Positions 47,572 through 59,082 are shown, counted from the first letter of the stretch. The stretch: DNA of 64,000 bases from Kappaphycus alvarezii (GCA_002205965.3 NADL03000641.1:186001-250000), one strand, 5' to 3'. Numbers and translations are program-made. The notes: generated by a model from the sequence alone, not told the origin.

Positions 47572-48023
47572 CATTAAAGGAAAACACCTTTTGGCTACCT
47601 TTTAAGTCATCTTTCAACATAAGAATACCATCGATGTAAGGATAAAGAATGGATTTCCCGTGCTTGTTATTATATCGAGAAATCACTGTATTGTAATATC
47701 AATATTTGTCTGAAGAAGACAGAGCATCAGTTAAGACTGCACTAGTAATGAAACGTGCCAAAAGAAATCCTTCCAAGGTATGAAATGATAGGAAGATAAG
47801 GTTTCCTAATGACCCATTTGAGCGGAGGGCATTATAGGAGCTGATTAAATTTGCCTACCTTACTCTCGCCGTTATCCCCACGTCAACAGCAACAAAGAGA
47901 ACATTCAGCATCTCAGGACGGATAAAAAGTCATCAGCGAGCAAATCTGGGCAATGAGAGGGTACTTAAGCTTTTGTTTTTGCAATGAAATTCGAGAATTC
48001 TGAAACCGTCGTCGGAGCGCGAC
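47572..48023. other. Interval after the pogo-like transposase
   Basis: Mixed composition and no recognisable feature. The pogo element's 3' end may lie here. Confidence 0.4.
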
Positions 48024-48608
48024 ATGTCTGATTCGGACAAATTTGTTGATACACAAGTCGACTCCATTCAATCATTAAGGAATGTACAGAGGCAAGTGAC
48101 AGAGGCGTTCCGACCTGGTATGCGGCGAGGAGTATCCACTGGAGATGGTTACGCAGAGCACGGAACAGCAACACGAGCTGCGGCTACAGCTGCTTCTTTA
48201 GCCTCTAGGCATCATAGAAAAATCCAGCAATCTGACGCACGAGACGAACTGACAATGAGAATATCTACTTCTCGGGGATCAGGACGCCGTGCCAAAGGCC
48301 ATGGGAGGACAACAGCAGCCTTGTGAAAGCGTTTAAAGATTATGAACAGTGAAGCGCTTCCAGCCGCAGTAACGACGGGCACAGATTGTCCCGCAAGACA
48401 GGCACAAGAGGCTGACTTTCAGTCTGCAGAGGTCCCAAGTATGGCACAGGAATTTCATCAAATTTCGGCTCCTCTTCACTCTAACTTGTCAGTTTCAAGT
48501 CCTCCACAAGCTGCTGCGTCTCTCTCTTTAAAGCGATCAGCGGCCAACTATTGGCCCTTGATCGGCGCTTTCGCAAGCTGTACCACCAATGGGAATGGTT
48601 GGAAGTGA
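48024..48608 (+). pseudogene. Low-complexity ORF pair, one frame with a stop
   Basis: 48024-48326 and 48342-48608 are in the same frame and separated by one TGA (48324). The product would be about 190 residues, Ala/Ser/Thr-rich, with an N-terminal acidic start (MSDSDKFVDTQVDS) and a basic patch (RGSGRRAKGHGR). No domain recognised. It may be the N-terminal part of a lost gene or simply an open low-complexity region. Confidence 0.25.
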
Positions 48609-48799
48609 TCAAATAACCACCGCAACCATGTTTTGGAATGCACTAACCATAGACAGAGCATCTGCAAATCGCGGAAAAGGTTTCCCCTTAACAGCTATGA
48701 TACCTAAGATGAGTGCGAGGTCGTCTAGCGTTGTTCCTAGTTCTGCTCAACTGGATGTTATTAATAAATCTCATTGTAATCCAGACTAGCAAACAAACG

Positions 48800-50470
48800 C
48801 TAAGGGTCTGCCTTCAGACAACACCCGTTGGACAATATATCCCGCAACAAGAAACTGTAGATGCGGAAAAATTAGGGACTAGTGTCAACCACCAGGAAAC
48901 GAGGCTGGCAGAGACGTAGGTGAGTGGAGATGCAGCCATAGGGAGCGGCCGAAAAAGCAGGAAGCGCGGAAGATCGGAATAGTTTTATCCAATAGCAGGG
49001 CCATTGCAAGAAAAGGAGTTCTTCCATTGTGCAGAGGGCCGATGAATCATAAGGAGGGGGCAGGTGGAACAGATGGGTGCACTGTTAATTGAGGCGGGGA
49101 CTAGTATCAGAACGCATGAGGATGGAGGATGGAGTGGTGTGGTTGCGGCTTAGATAGTATGCGGATGGAAATGAGGAAGGGAGGGATGATGGTGCTATGA
49201 TTAGTGGGGGGCGACTGTGGCTCCACGCGAGGAACGGAGTTGCAAGCGACGGTGTTTCTGAGGAATATTATGGGTGAGAACTTTATCCGCCAGGAAGAGG
49301 GATAGGAGGAGGTTTTTTCGCATACTCGCCCGACACGCTCTCCAAATGTAACGAATTAGTAACATTTGGGAACATTATACAAAGGTAACATTTTCGCCCT
49401 CCGAAATTACGAATTTTTCTTCCACCGCACGTGTTTTCCTGAGTCGGGTCGATAAATTGCTTGGCAGCAGATGTAAGAAAGGTGCCGAAATAAGAGACAG
49501 GGGTTCGGGAGGGTTCTTTTAGTTAGACATGGGATTGGGGGGAAGTCACTTAGATTGAGGTGAGGAGTGTGGTGATGAGTATTGTGAGGGTGAGAGTAAG
49601 TCTGGTGGCGGAACCGGACGGAGAGGCGGAGATGCAGGAAAGCGGAGGCTCAGGACAGAAATGTATTTGTTAGAATGATTGGGCGTATTCAGGGGCCCGA
49701 GCTTTGCGGAGTGATAATGGGAGGAGAGATGGGAGGGGAATGTGATTTTGGAGTGAGAGAAGTTAGTTTTGGCGTGGATTGCGGAGGAAGAGAGGTAAGG
49801 AATGATATCCGGAAGGTGGGACCGGGTTCTGGCGTAGTGTTAAGGAGATAAGGATTGGGTTACTGGATGGAGCTTAGTTGAAGGGTCTGTGCATGCAGAG
49901 GGTTTTGGGAGTGCATTGGAGGTGGTTGAGGTTGTGGGATTCTTCGGATGATTACGGTTTTGAAGGGCGGAGAGAATCGCGAATGAGGGTGAGGCATGTA
50001 TAAGGGTAATTCATGTGGTTGCATGAGAGAGGGGGAGGGCGGAAGGTTAGGTAAGGACACGGGCTATTTACAGGAGTGTCCATGGAGGAGGTGGGAGGCG
50101 GGGCACGGCAGGTAACGAGGTGGGATGTGATAGTGAGGATTGACTGGCGGGCGGCTTGAAAGGGGGCAGGTACCATAAGGATCGATTTGGGGTGATGGTG
50201 CGTTTGAAAGTGCTGGAGGATTGTGAATGAAGAGTGCGCGATGTTACACGGGGAAGCTGTAACCACACAGAGGGCTGGTGACGCGAGGGTGGGACAGTAG
50301 CAGAAGGATTCGGGGGGAGTGAAACGGTAATCTGTATGAGAGTTAGGGGCCGCGGGAAGGGAGGGACGTTCTGACGAGTGAATAAGGGATGGCACTACGG
50401 GTTTGGATATATTTTTGAGGGTCATCCATGCGGATAGGGTGAATAGCGGGAGAGCTTCCAGTTACGCTAT
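48800..50470. other. G-rich, strand-biased stretch
   Basis: The plus strand is strongly enriched in G over C (runs such as GGAGGATGGAGTGG and GGAGAGATGGGAGGGG). Long Pro/Ser-rich minus ORFs (49952-50425) follow from this bias and are not credible genes. No tandem period stands out. The composition suggests a decayed G-rich array. Confidence 0.5.
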
Positions 50471-50780
50471 GTTCGGAAATGTTTCAGTCCAAATCTAGGC
50501 GGGAGGGACGTAGTTTAGGCCTAGGATCCTTCTATACTCCCTCCACCCTTCCAAACATATTGACTGTTAATAGAGAAAAGTAATGAAATATGCAGAATGT
50601 TTCTGACATGTGGGTAGGGGCGCCTTTTTGAGTTTTATACTGAATTTTAAATAATATTTACATGCAGAGCTACTGGCAACACTTATTGCAGACAGATACT
50701 GTACTGTACACAGAGATAATTTAATGCCTGTCTGCCGCATACATACCAAAACCCTCCTCTGAGCAGGTCAAATCCCCAAC

Positions 50781-50928
50781 TGATGTACTGTACAATAGAA
50801 TGAAATACATCACTATATTAAAGAACCGAACTTGATGTGATGTAAAACATACATCGCAGGAATAGATGATATATTCATAATGTAAATACATCACAGGCAT
50901 AGATGATGTATTCATAATGTAAATACAG
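50781..50928. repeat. TGATGTA/TACATCA palindromes and a 37-bp tandem
   Basis: TGATGTA at 50781 pairs with TACATCA at 50806. Units 50855-50891 and 50892-50928 are a 37-bp tandem (C(G/A)CAGG(A/C)ATAGATGAT... ATAATGTAAATACA). The same heptamers recur at 52756-52779 and 57591-57746. Confidence 0.85.
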
Positions 50929-51153
50929 TATATAAAATTGTGGTATAAAATATGAATATTGGCTACCCGTCCTGAACCGGAGAATAATGACTGCACTTGC
51001 AACCAATGATGTAAAAGAGCTGTCGTTACACCATTTCTGTGGATTTTTCTAGAAAACATTTTTCATTCGAAATAAGGAGAGAACGATATAAAAGAGGTTG
51101 GAGGATTCCAGTCTCCAGCAACAGTCACCCCTGCTGTGCCTCTCTCCTCCCGC

Positions 51154-51243
51154 CCTCTGCAACCTCTTCCTGTGCACTCTCCCCCATCCTCTGCAACCTC
51201 TTCCGGTGCACTCTCTTCCCACCCTCTGCAACCTCCTCCCCCA
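51154..51243. repeat. C-rich minisatellite, about 34-bp units
   Basis: CCTCTGCAACCTC recurs at 51154, 51188 and 51223 (spacing 34 and 35), each followed by (T/C)TCC. It lies in a pyrimidine-rich stretch that keeps ORFs open in several frames (51136-51564), so I do not call a gene from those ORFs. Confidence 0.9.
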
Positions 51244-51668
51244 CCAACTTCAGCATCATTCCCCAACATCTCCACCAACCCACTCCGATCCGACAACCCT
51301 TACTTGGCAACCCACTCCAGCAGCCTCCCCTGCCACGATCTGAAGGTGGGCGTGCCAGCCCATTCCTTCTCCTCCCAACCCACCCCACTCTACCCGCCAA
51401 ACCTCCATCCCTGCCACTTTAGCACCCAAATGGAAGGAGTGAGAAAGTTTCAGAGCAGCCGCAGGCCCACTGCGAAGCCTGCTTCGTTGAGCGTAAGTGG
51501 AAATTCGTCAAGGAATCCAAATCCGCGCTCCACCACTGGTGTTAAGGCACCGCGCCGTCAATAGCCTCCTCTGAGAAGTGAATTGGATAACCTCAGCATG
51601 CCGGAAAGTAAAGCGCGCTCAACAGCAAGGGGGAAAGCACCGCGTAGAATAAATCCCTGAAGAATGAG

Positions 51669-52200
51669 ATGAGGGGAAGTGTGGGGGCTGCCAGTTCGCG
51701 AAGAAAACAAGCCTACCGTGTCCTTTCTCCTCCTGATGAACGGTCTGACTCCGGAGGAGATTTCGATGACGACAGCATTGTTGATGATTCATCGAGTGAT
51801 CCACAGTTGCAGAATGCATTGGAAACATACAAGGATCCCATTGATGAATTAATTGAAAAAGGAGATGCATCAGGTACGCCGGCTCCTTCTTCTCAAGTTG
51901 ATTAGGTTATTGTTAAAGTGAAGAAGAGAGCAGTTACAACCATGAAGTGTCCATGCAGAGAGGTTTGTGAGGAGATGGTGAATATCGGAAAAAATAGGAA
52001 GTATGGTAAGTGAAAATATGTTTGTCCACATTGCAATGCAGTTGGTACGGACCGGTACTGTTTCGAGTATTTGAGCGTCATTTAGCAAGTTCAAGGTGCC
52101 GAAAATCTCGCGTCTTTACTGGACGAAAGTCGCCGAAGTATATTCTTGAAAATCGGTTATGTTATTAGATCAACAATCCGTCGCGGAAACGAACTACCAC
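51669..52200 (+). pseudogene. Decayed gene with a CXC...CXXC zinc-binding motif
   Basis: Frame from ATG 51669: a Ser/Arg-rich start, an acidic stretch (SDSGGDFDDDSIVDDSSSD), then after a stop at 51903 a zinc-ribbon-like segment (MKCPCREVC ... YVCPHCNAVG) broken by stops at about 52009 and 52084. Still in the same frame a helix (GAENLASLLDESRRS) runs to about 52200; a further frame has YFCYLCRKEC. Acidic N terminus plus zinc binding resembles N-terminal modules of DNA transposases. The family is unknown to me. Confidence 0.4.
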
Positions 52201-52975
52201 TTGCGTCGGGGTGAACGCGAAAATAGATTATTACTTTTGCTACTTGTGCCGTAAGGAATGTGTCTATAAGGATCGCTAAATTCACAGTGTGAAATGTATC
52301 CCGAAACATGGAGTGTCCTTGCATTTCGATGGAGAGGAACAGTACCGCGAGCCATGATATTGTACCAGAAATGCTTTCTGCATTTATAGCGCAATTATTG
52401 TAGGGGTACTCACACTAGACACTGAGAACTTTTTCCCAACTTTCTCGACTGGGGATTGGTCAATTCGCTGTTTCAGTGGGGTTATCTTGAGAACATTTTC
52501 CCAAATCTGTAACCTTTACACGTTGCTTTAAGACTCCATTAAGCTGCCTGATACGTCGTCCAAAATCACGGCACATTGTTCCGCAGCGATCTCACGACAA
52601 ATGGCGCTATATTCTGATTCAGGCGCGCAGAGGCTCCCTGGTGGCCATGAGGAGGGAGTGCTTGCTCAGGGAAAGGATATGAGATTCATAAATATCATGC
52701 TATCGAATGACGGATTTTTATACATGCTTGCGCACAATATCAATATGTATAAACTTACATCATGTATAAAAATACATCATCAAGATTATTGATATGATCT
52801 GGACAAGTTCAGGAGACCAGTCGCTACGCTTTACCATTCTGAGGAGAAAATTGCGTCCCTCTGACCTCAACCAGTCCCGTACCATTTTCTCTAGGTTTAG
52901 TACCTGACTTCGGAGAGCAACGAGTTCACCACTCTGTTTCATTTCTTTCTTCCTAGTCCGTTTAGCAGATTTCGG
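52201..52975. other. Unassigned interval
   Basis: No gene supported. TACATCATGTA (52756-52766) and TACATCA (52773) lie here. Confidence 0.5.
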
Positions 52976-53905
52976 CTACAATGCTTCAACCTCATCATCA
53001 TAGATCACAGCAACTTCTGATGAACGCTTTCGACTTTTGCTTTGTGCGGCAAGCCAGTCCGTTTTGGAAAAATTATGAGATCCGTAGTCTACGGTCGTTC
53101 CACTCAGATTGCGTAGATCTTCAGAATCCATCTTCCTTAGGGACTCGATGACATCGAGCAACTCTATACCGCGTTCCCTACTACAAGCAAACTCCGGTAG
53201 TGATTTTATCCGCCAATGCAAACTTTCACAAGGATTTGTGTCAAAAAAAGCAGAGGAATGCAATTCGGCTTGTGGAACGTTCGTGGAATACCTTAGAAAC
53301 CAAAGCATGAATGTGTATCGGTTTCTCAAAACCCAATCTGCAAAAGAAGCCCATTTTTCGCCATACTCTTTCATTGCATTAAGAGCTCCCGTACTTCCGG
53401 CCTTCGTACTTTTGTCCCTTGTACCGATGGCCCACAGATAAAGTTGACGAGAAGCAGTATCCCTATCAAATTTGTCCAATGCGATACGCTTCTCATGGAC
53501 GTCACATCCCACCGCAGTACATACAACGTAATCCTCTGGTTTAACAATTCCGTAATGTTCGCTGAGACTCTTGCCTAGTGCAGCACAGAAGGTCGTTTCA
53601 AATTCTGTTGCCATTGTCAGATGAGAGCCGCTTACAGCTTTCAAGGGATCGTTTAAACCCCTTTTACTTAGTTCTTGTACTAAATTGGCCAAGAGGAGCT
53701 TTCTTGACGCCATTGTTTTGGATTCTGTAATCTGACGCATCAAACTGCAACATTTGCCGGTTACATCATCTTTCGCGACGATAGAAACCATTTCAAAGGA
53801 ATTTCCCTCTTCGTACTGTCTTACAATTCCAAAAGTTCCATCGCATCCAAAACGAGGACTTCGGACACCAGCGTCGAATGCCTGCCCACGATTACCGACA
53901 CACCC
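52976..53905 (-). pseudogene. MULE-like transposase candidate, C-terminal two thirds
   Basis: Open on minus from about 53905 to the stop at 52976, beginning GNRGQAFDAGVRSPRFGCDG. The order FGCDGTFGIV (compare the D-G-T-F of Mutator-like transposases), then ATEFETTFCAALGKSL in the usual s-D-f-E position (here T instead of D), then VGCDVHEKRIAL (C..H motif) and TNPCESLHWRIKSL (compare T-N-N-x-x-E-S-x-N) follows the Mutator-like layout. The C terminus is basic then acidic (SKSRKRSSEVAVIYDDEVEAL), so no SWIM finger. A stop at about 53908 and frame changes upstream imply a broken N terminus. This is a motif-order call; a different DDE family cannot be excluded. Confidence 0.4.
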
Positions 53906-54556
53906 ACTTCATTCCTACCACTCGTTGTCAAATCTACGTCACGATTGTCGTTGATAGAATAAATATATCCGGATGATATGCTTTTTCTATCACGGACTGA
54001 CCCAGACGTCCCCAACTTTCCTTCCTTCTGTTCGCTGACTATTGCAACCAGAGCCTGGAGAGATCTTCCTAGAGGGTACTTCTCTGACTTGAGCCTTGAA
54101 ATAACATACCTTACTGAGTTCCACGAAGCTCTTAAACAAAACTGTTCTTGAATTCTTGAAGAAAATTGCGCTGCTGTTGTTCTGTTGTCAGAATTGAACG
54201 CATCCTATTCGAATCGATAGACAGCAGGTGGATCTGGCGTAATTCAAGGCCACCAATGCTTGTGCTCTCCATCCCTCACAACAACGACCTATTTTATATG
54301 CTTGTTTTCACTGTCAATCTTCATAAAAAATGATATATTACGTTGCAATCTATGGAGCAAAAAATAGGAGCATATTGTCCATGTCAAGGGGATGGGCAGT
54401 ATCTTCCCTGGTACGAGGAGCTCAGAGGGGTACATGGAATACCTTGGACATCGCCCTCAGGAAAACCCCTTGCTTAGCTTCGAACAACACTCTCTCCATT
54501 ATTTCAGGGCTTGCTCCTATAAGTCGAGAAGTAATTTTTACCAAATTGCATCCCCT

Positions 54557-55257
54557 TTAATTCCCAGTGTACAACGCATATCCAATGAAGTCTGGTAATC
54601 TTGACACAATAGTTCCATCTTTTGATCCCATACCAAAGTGTTTTCCTTGCCGCAAACCCCAATTCGGGCATCTTCTCTGTCGATAAATTTCGAAATGTAG
54701 TGCTTCCTGTTGATCCAATTCCAAGCTCGAAGTGAAATGCTTGCAACGTAACGGAAATGAATTCTGGGCAAAATAGAAAACTTGCTTCGCCAGATTTTCT
54801 TCTGCATTCGATACTCTATTTACAACATCTACAAGTTCTTCTTCTCCTAGAGCACACCAAGGACCCGAATGGAATCGAGTGTTGAAAGCCATACTTGTCT
54901 CACATGCTTTAATCCCTGAGCGTGACATGGTTCTTCTACTAACATTGTGCCAAGCGTTGAGAACAAGTACCCTTGAAGGCCTAGTAGATTTGGTTCTCAT
55001 TGAATACGGGAATGACTAGATGAATTCTTCTTCTGATAAGTTGAACCCTTCCATGTTAATGAACGTCGCATATCCGCCAGGTAGCAAAGCGGGATATGAT
55101 GGGAGATCAGGGGCGACTTCAGCTTCAATGGCTTTAAAGTTTCAGGAAATAAGAAACTTTCCTCTTCCTTGCGGAATATAGCCTTTGTGCCGAATGCAGA
55201 GAGATCGCTATCTTTCCTTTCGTTGCCAAGAAGAGCAACAGTATTAAAAGAGTTCAT
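54557..55257 (-). pseudogene. Unassigned coding-like pieces upstream of the MULE-like frame
   Basis: Two minus-strand frames, 55257-54997 and 55000-54557 (147 codons; AEENLAKQVFYFAQNSFPLR, then LELDQQEALHFEIYRQRR), overlap by four bases and point into the MULE-like frame. They may be its N-terminal part. About 640 bp of broken sequence lies between. No domain recognised. Confidence 0.3.
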
Positions 55258-56191
55258 GTCTGCACTGCCGAACGAATACGGTAGTACTCAACTCAAACTT
55301 GCTTGAACGGTTCATCACCTATTGGATGCGATTGCTGGCAAAGAGAGTGTCTACTTGTTGTGATACTCATCTCGCCATAAGATTTTCCTGCCATTCTTTT
55401 TTTACTGTAATTTAATCAGCCGCGTAATGATTCCAATCAATATACAGTGAATGCATTGTTGTGTTTGATATATATATTTGACGTTTCATATGCCGAGTAC
55501 AAACTTTACGGTATACATCATCCTCAATGGTAATTTATTACCTTTCATATACGTAATTCAAGATTTTAATGGTCTCTATAGTGTACATAACATTTATGTA
55601 CCCGAAAATTCAACATGTCACGATCGTTTTGCAAACATAGTTCACTAACTTCTTCAAAACGTGCCGCCCTTTCATTCAGCTAAATATGAGGGACATTGGT
55701 GGTATAATCGAAGCGTGCAAGAATCGCAAATTTGGACGTCTAGAAGGTCATTTCTGGTTCCAAAAAAACCCTTATGTACAGTAAACCGTACATATGGAGC
55801 ATGCTTTACGCTTCGGTTCTCAACATCACATATTAGTATTAGTATACTCTACCGCTTGCTAGGCTTGCCTTTGTCTACGAACTGGCTCTCACTGCTTAAT
55901 TCCAACTCCCTAGACCTTCTTCTTAATGACCTCGCCGAACTACCACTTCGAGCACCAACTGCGCTACTGTCACCAACCGTTTCAACTGCACTATCCGACC
56001 CCCCAATACTTCCCTACTCCCTGTTCCTCTCCACAGGTGGCGGAGTTCTCCGTAGCTCCAGCGTCCTATTCGTATGCCAGAGGGTCCAACAACTCTTCCT
56101 CAATCCCGCGTAAACACGAACACATAAATGAACACGGCATAAAGTGCAACAGAATGCAGACCTATGACCTCCGAAACCTTCCTTGTTCTGT
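55258..56191. other. Unassigned interval
   Basis: A 150-codon plus ORF (55661-56113) is Ser/Leu-rich with no motif and is probably chance. TATACATCATCC near 55512 resembles the TGATGTA family. Nothing else is visible. Confidence 0.4.
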
Positions 56192-57199
56192 CTAACATAG
56201 GGCACACCAATTCAGCTGTGCTTGCTCAGGAATGTGACCACGAACACTTAGTCGCACCATGGAGCCATAATTGAAGAAAGCCAATCGGTTACGTTTATTT
56301 CGCTCCGCCAAGTCTTTCAACCCCTTCACTTCTTGTGGTTCGGTCACCTCGTCTGCGATTTCTTCATCTTGCGTGTGGTTCTGTTGTACGTGAATTTTAG
56401 ATGCGTAACTAAGCAACTCCTGAGATATATGAAACGACTTGGCAACAAATGGATAACACGCCAAAATGTGGTCAGGCATTACAAACACCGAACCCAACCC
56501 GTTTCCTGTCAGAATCTCCATAAAAACTTCCTTAACATACCCTCTGTCTGCCGTGACGGCACACCCATTCAGCAACTCTTCCCCACGGCCATCCATCAGC
56601 GTATTTACCAGCTTTCGAACTGATTCCGTTTGGGACTCACTTCTTCGACGGAATCGTAGTGCCAGCACAATTCTAAAAAGCGAATCAGAAATAGCGTCCG
56701 CAGAGTGACCCTCACGATCCGCTTTTCGTGCGCTCAGAATTTTAACCTGATTATCGGAAGCCTTCGTACCGTACAAATCATCATCCAACGTTACTATAAG
56801 ATGAAGTGGAGTAAAAAATAGCTTTCGAGTATAACGAAAGGCCAGCGCTTCAAACTCGTTCAGAAATCTCGTTCGATCTCTTTGAGCATTCGAAGCAAGG
56901 TGCTCATCATTTCCTCTGCAAGTAGAAGGGTTTGCAATAACGTTTGCGGCTATATATTGAACCCGCTCCATGGAAGGCGGAGAGCTCCATCTTGCCTTAC
57001 AATTGAGATAGCCTTCTCGAAATTGAAGCTCGTAGTGTGCGAAAACAACAAAAAATGCAAAGTAACGGTACATTTCTGATAGCAAAACAGCGTCACAAGA
57101 AACTTTATTCAGTCTGATGCACTCATTCAGCCATTCCGCTAGCTGACTTAGTACGGGCTTGACTAAAAGTACCACGAAACCACATCTTGTCAGAGCCAA
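56192..57199 (-). CDS. DDE-type transposase candidate (PiggyBac-like?), 335 codons open
   Basis: The longest uninterrupted frame in the window. An RNase-H-like arrangement of acidic residues can be seen: a hydrophobic strand LHLIVTLDDDLYGTKASDNQ (acidic cluster at residues 139-141), KADREGHSAD (161-168), the strand CAVTADRGYVKEVF (aspartate 218) and SVFVMPDH (aspartate 243). The spacing resembles DDE transposases of the PiggyBac/IS4 type, but I cannot match the family precisely. The frame opens at a TTG; the first ATG is residue 43, so the true start probably lies upstream, perhaps in 57328-57552 across an intron or a stop. The absence of stops over 1 kb, unlike every other element here, points to a younger copy or to domestication. 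Confidence 0.5.
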   Translation of the reverse strand: MALTRCGFVVLLVKPVLSQLAEWLNECIRLNKVSCDAVLLSEMYRYFAFFVVFAHYELQFREGYLNCKARWSSPPSMERVQYIAANVIANPSTCRGNDEHLASNAQRDRTRFLNEFEALAFRYTRKLFFTPLHLIVTLDDDLYGTKASDNQVKILSARKADREGHSADAISDSLFRIVLALRFRRRSESQTESVRKLVNTLMDGRGEELLNGCAVTADRGYVKEVFMEILTGNGLGSVFVMPDHILACYPFVAKSFHISQELLSYASKIHVQQNHTQDEEIADEVTEPQEVKGLKDLAERNKRNRLAFFNYGSMVRLSVRGHIPEQAQLNWCALC

Positions 57200-57327
57200 G
57201 TTCGTAACACTGCACTGAACCTTAATTTTTGCGACTTAAACCTCTCAGAGCATCCGTGCTTGTTGCTGGATGATGCTCTCCGCAGACTTCTTTTCCATAA
57301 TGACACCGTTGCAATCTGTGGCGTTTA

Positions 57328-57552
57328 TTAACCACCCGCTGCTTGTATCATAAGCGCCACGTCCATCACGTCTACCTCATAGCCGTCCCCGACCTCTTCC
57401 TCTCCCTCTAGTCCCACCCGGGCTCGACCTGCTCCCTCTCCGGTGTCCTCTTTCGAACCAGGACTTGCTCTTTGTAGCCCTCCGCCATTATTAGGATTGC
57501 TAATAGTACTTGCGCTCAATCTCTCGATTGTGCGCGCGCTCAAATGAAACAT
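57328..57552 (-). other. Gly/Glu-rich ORF upstream of the DDE frame
   Basis: 74 codons, LQRASPGSKEDTGEGAGRAR then an acidic GLEGEEEVGDGYEVD. It could encode a disordered N terminus for the DDE protein, but the stop at 57328 and the intervening bases are unresolved. Confidence 0.25.
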
Positions 57553-57590
57553 TGCCGCTTTCTGCCCACTCTGGGGTGCGGAAGCGGTTG

Positions 57591-57746
57591 TGATGTATAT
57601 TTTTACGTCATACTGTCACGCGATTTGTGGTCTCAACTTTTATGCCATGATTTTATATGATTTATATGCTTTGAAGTACAGTAATACATCATTTCGGTCT
57701 GTGATGTATAGGCTTCGATTGTCTGTATGTGATGTATATTTTTACA
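57591..57746. repeat. TGATGTA/TACATCA cluster
   Basis: TGATGTATATTTTTAC at 57591, TACATCA at 57685, TGATGTATA at 57702 and GATGTATATTTTTACATC at 57731. Matches the heptamers at 50.8 and 52.76 kb. Confidence 0.85.
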
Positions 57747-57799
57747 TCGCGTTGTTATGCGATATATGCTTCCATCTCTGTACGTTGACCACACTATAT

Positions 57800-58415
57800 C
57801 CTGTTCTAATTCCTGTTCTGTAAGCCAAATGCACCCCCACCCAAACGTATTAAATACCCCCTACTCAAAGTTTTCTACTTCGGTACAGCAGGGTCCTAGG
57901 CCTAACCCACATCCTATATCAATCTAGGAAAGTTGAAAATATTTCGTAGTGGATGACTGGTTTTAACATCGCAACGAGCTCTAGTTCCATCGTGATTCAA
58001 CAACTAAATGATGTCATGTTGACAATTAGTGGCGCAGCGTCGGGATTGAACACCACTGTAAATATTATAAAGCTATTGGCTATTTACTTCTCTGCTTAGA
58101 GCCCAAAATTGGTCCAAACGGACCCATAGCAAGGCGGAAAATTTTTGGGTTATTTTAATGCATGGAGGATGTGGTCGGTCATGGCAAGGCTAAACAGATA
58201 AAATTTTCCTGTCAGTATCAAAAAAATTTTCTCTGTAAACGACAAATATTGACAATACAGTACATTTGAGCAAAACTGCGCAAGGCAATACCACTGGTCG
58301 GGCCGCTACAAGGACTACACATTCCGTGACTGCGCGAATCCATACCGCGTGTATGTACACATTGTGTACAGTACAGTACACAAGTACCGTACAGTAATCG
58401 TACGGTTTTCAGTGT
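57800..58415. other. Interval 5' of the SAYSvFN gene
   Basis: Presumed promoter region of the downstream gene; no TATA box I would defend. Near 58360-58405 are GTACAGTAC-type palindromes. Confidence 0.4.
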
Positions 58416-58562
58416 TTGAGTTTCCGTGTCTCGGCACAATTGCCTAGGTCGTTCATCAAGGGTCTCAAAATAGGTGACTGCATCGGTCATCATCTCAACT
58501 GCCTCCACCACCCGGGAGACATCTCGTGGTCACTGCGCTGCATTCGCAAGACAAATTACAAA

Positions 58563-59082
58563 ATGTCTGCACGCTTGCTCGTCCTATGCTCCCTATGGAT
58601 ATTCGCGGCAGTACTTGTAGCACTTTTCGACACTGCCGCGCTACAGCTTTACCTCGTCTTATCCCTTTTCCTACTCCTGTTCCGTAACCTCGGCAAGCGT
58701 GAATCCGGGCCATCCGCCTATTCGGTGTTCAATGCTGGTTGCAAGCCAATCCTCGGACAGCTAAATGCTGAGCAGTTCGACGCGGAAATGCGACACCGTC
58801 CCATGTACGTCTTTCTAATCATGTCATTTGTCCCTCCCTTTTCCACATTGGCGCGATTCACTCACTAGTTGAACTTATATCACTAAACTTCCTCTCTATC
58901 ACCTACAAACAAAAAACACATGCAGAGATGCTCCCGAAGAAACTAGGACTCAAGTAACCCAGCCGACGCAAGACTCCACCGAGTCTATCCTGGAAAGAAT
59001 CCGCCGCGATGTTCAAAAAGAGAACAGACGACTCCGTTCGCGTCAAACCGCCGCCCAACCACCACGTCGTCGTCGTCGCTGA
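58563..59082 (+). CDS. SAYSvFN-domain membrane protein (SAYSD1-like), two exons
   Basis: Exon 1 58563-58804 and exon 2 58926-59082, joined over a 121-bp intron with a GTACGT donor and GCAG acceptor; the split codon (AT|A) keeps the frame. The product is 132 residues from ATG 58563. Two hydrophobic segments (about 5-21 and 26-40) form a membrane hairpin, followed by SAYSVFNAGCKPILGQLNAE at residues 51-70. This is the signature SAYSvFN domain, found in animals, plants and algae; the animal protein SAYSD1 acts at the ER membrane in translocation quality control. Exon 2 adds a C-terminal helix (ESILERIRRDVQKENRRLRS) and a five-arginine end, longer than the short tail of animal proteins. An in-frame ATG at 58416 would add 49 residues; I prefer 58563 because it sits directly before the membrane segment. 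It converges on the hydrolase gene with 30 bp between stop codons. Confidence 0.88.

Noticed and set aside
49952..50425. 157-codon Pro/Ser-rich minus ORF
   Set aside because: Result of strong strand bias; no domain, and neighbouring frames are open as well.
51136..51564. 142-codon plus ORF
   Set aside because: Pyrimidine-rich minisatellite keeps several frames open.
55661..56113. 150-codon plus ORF
   Set aside because: Leu/Ser-rich without motif or supporting signals.
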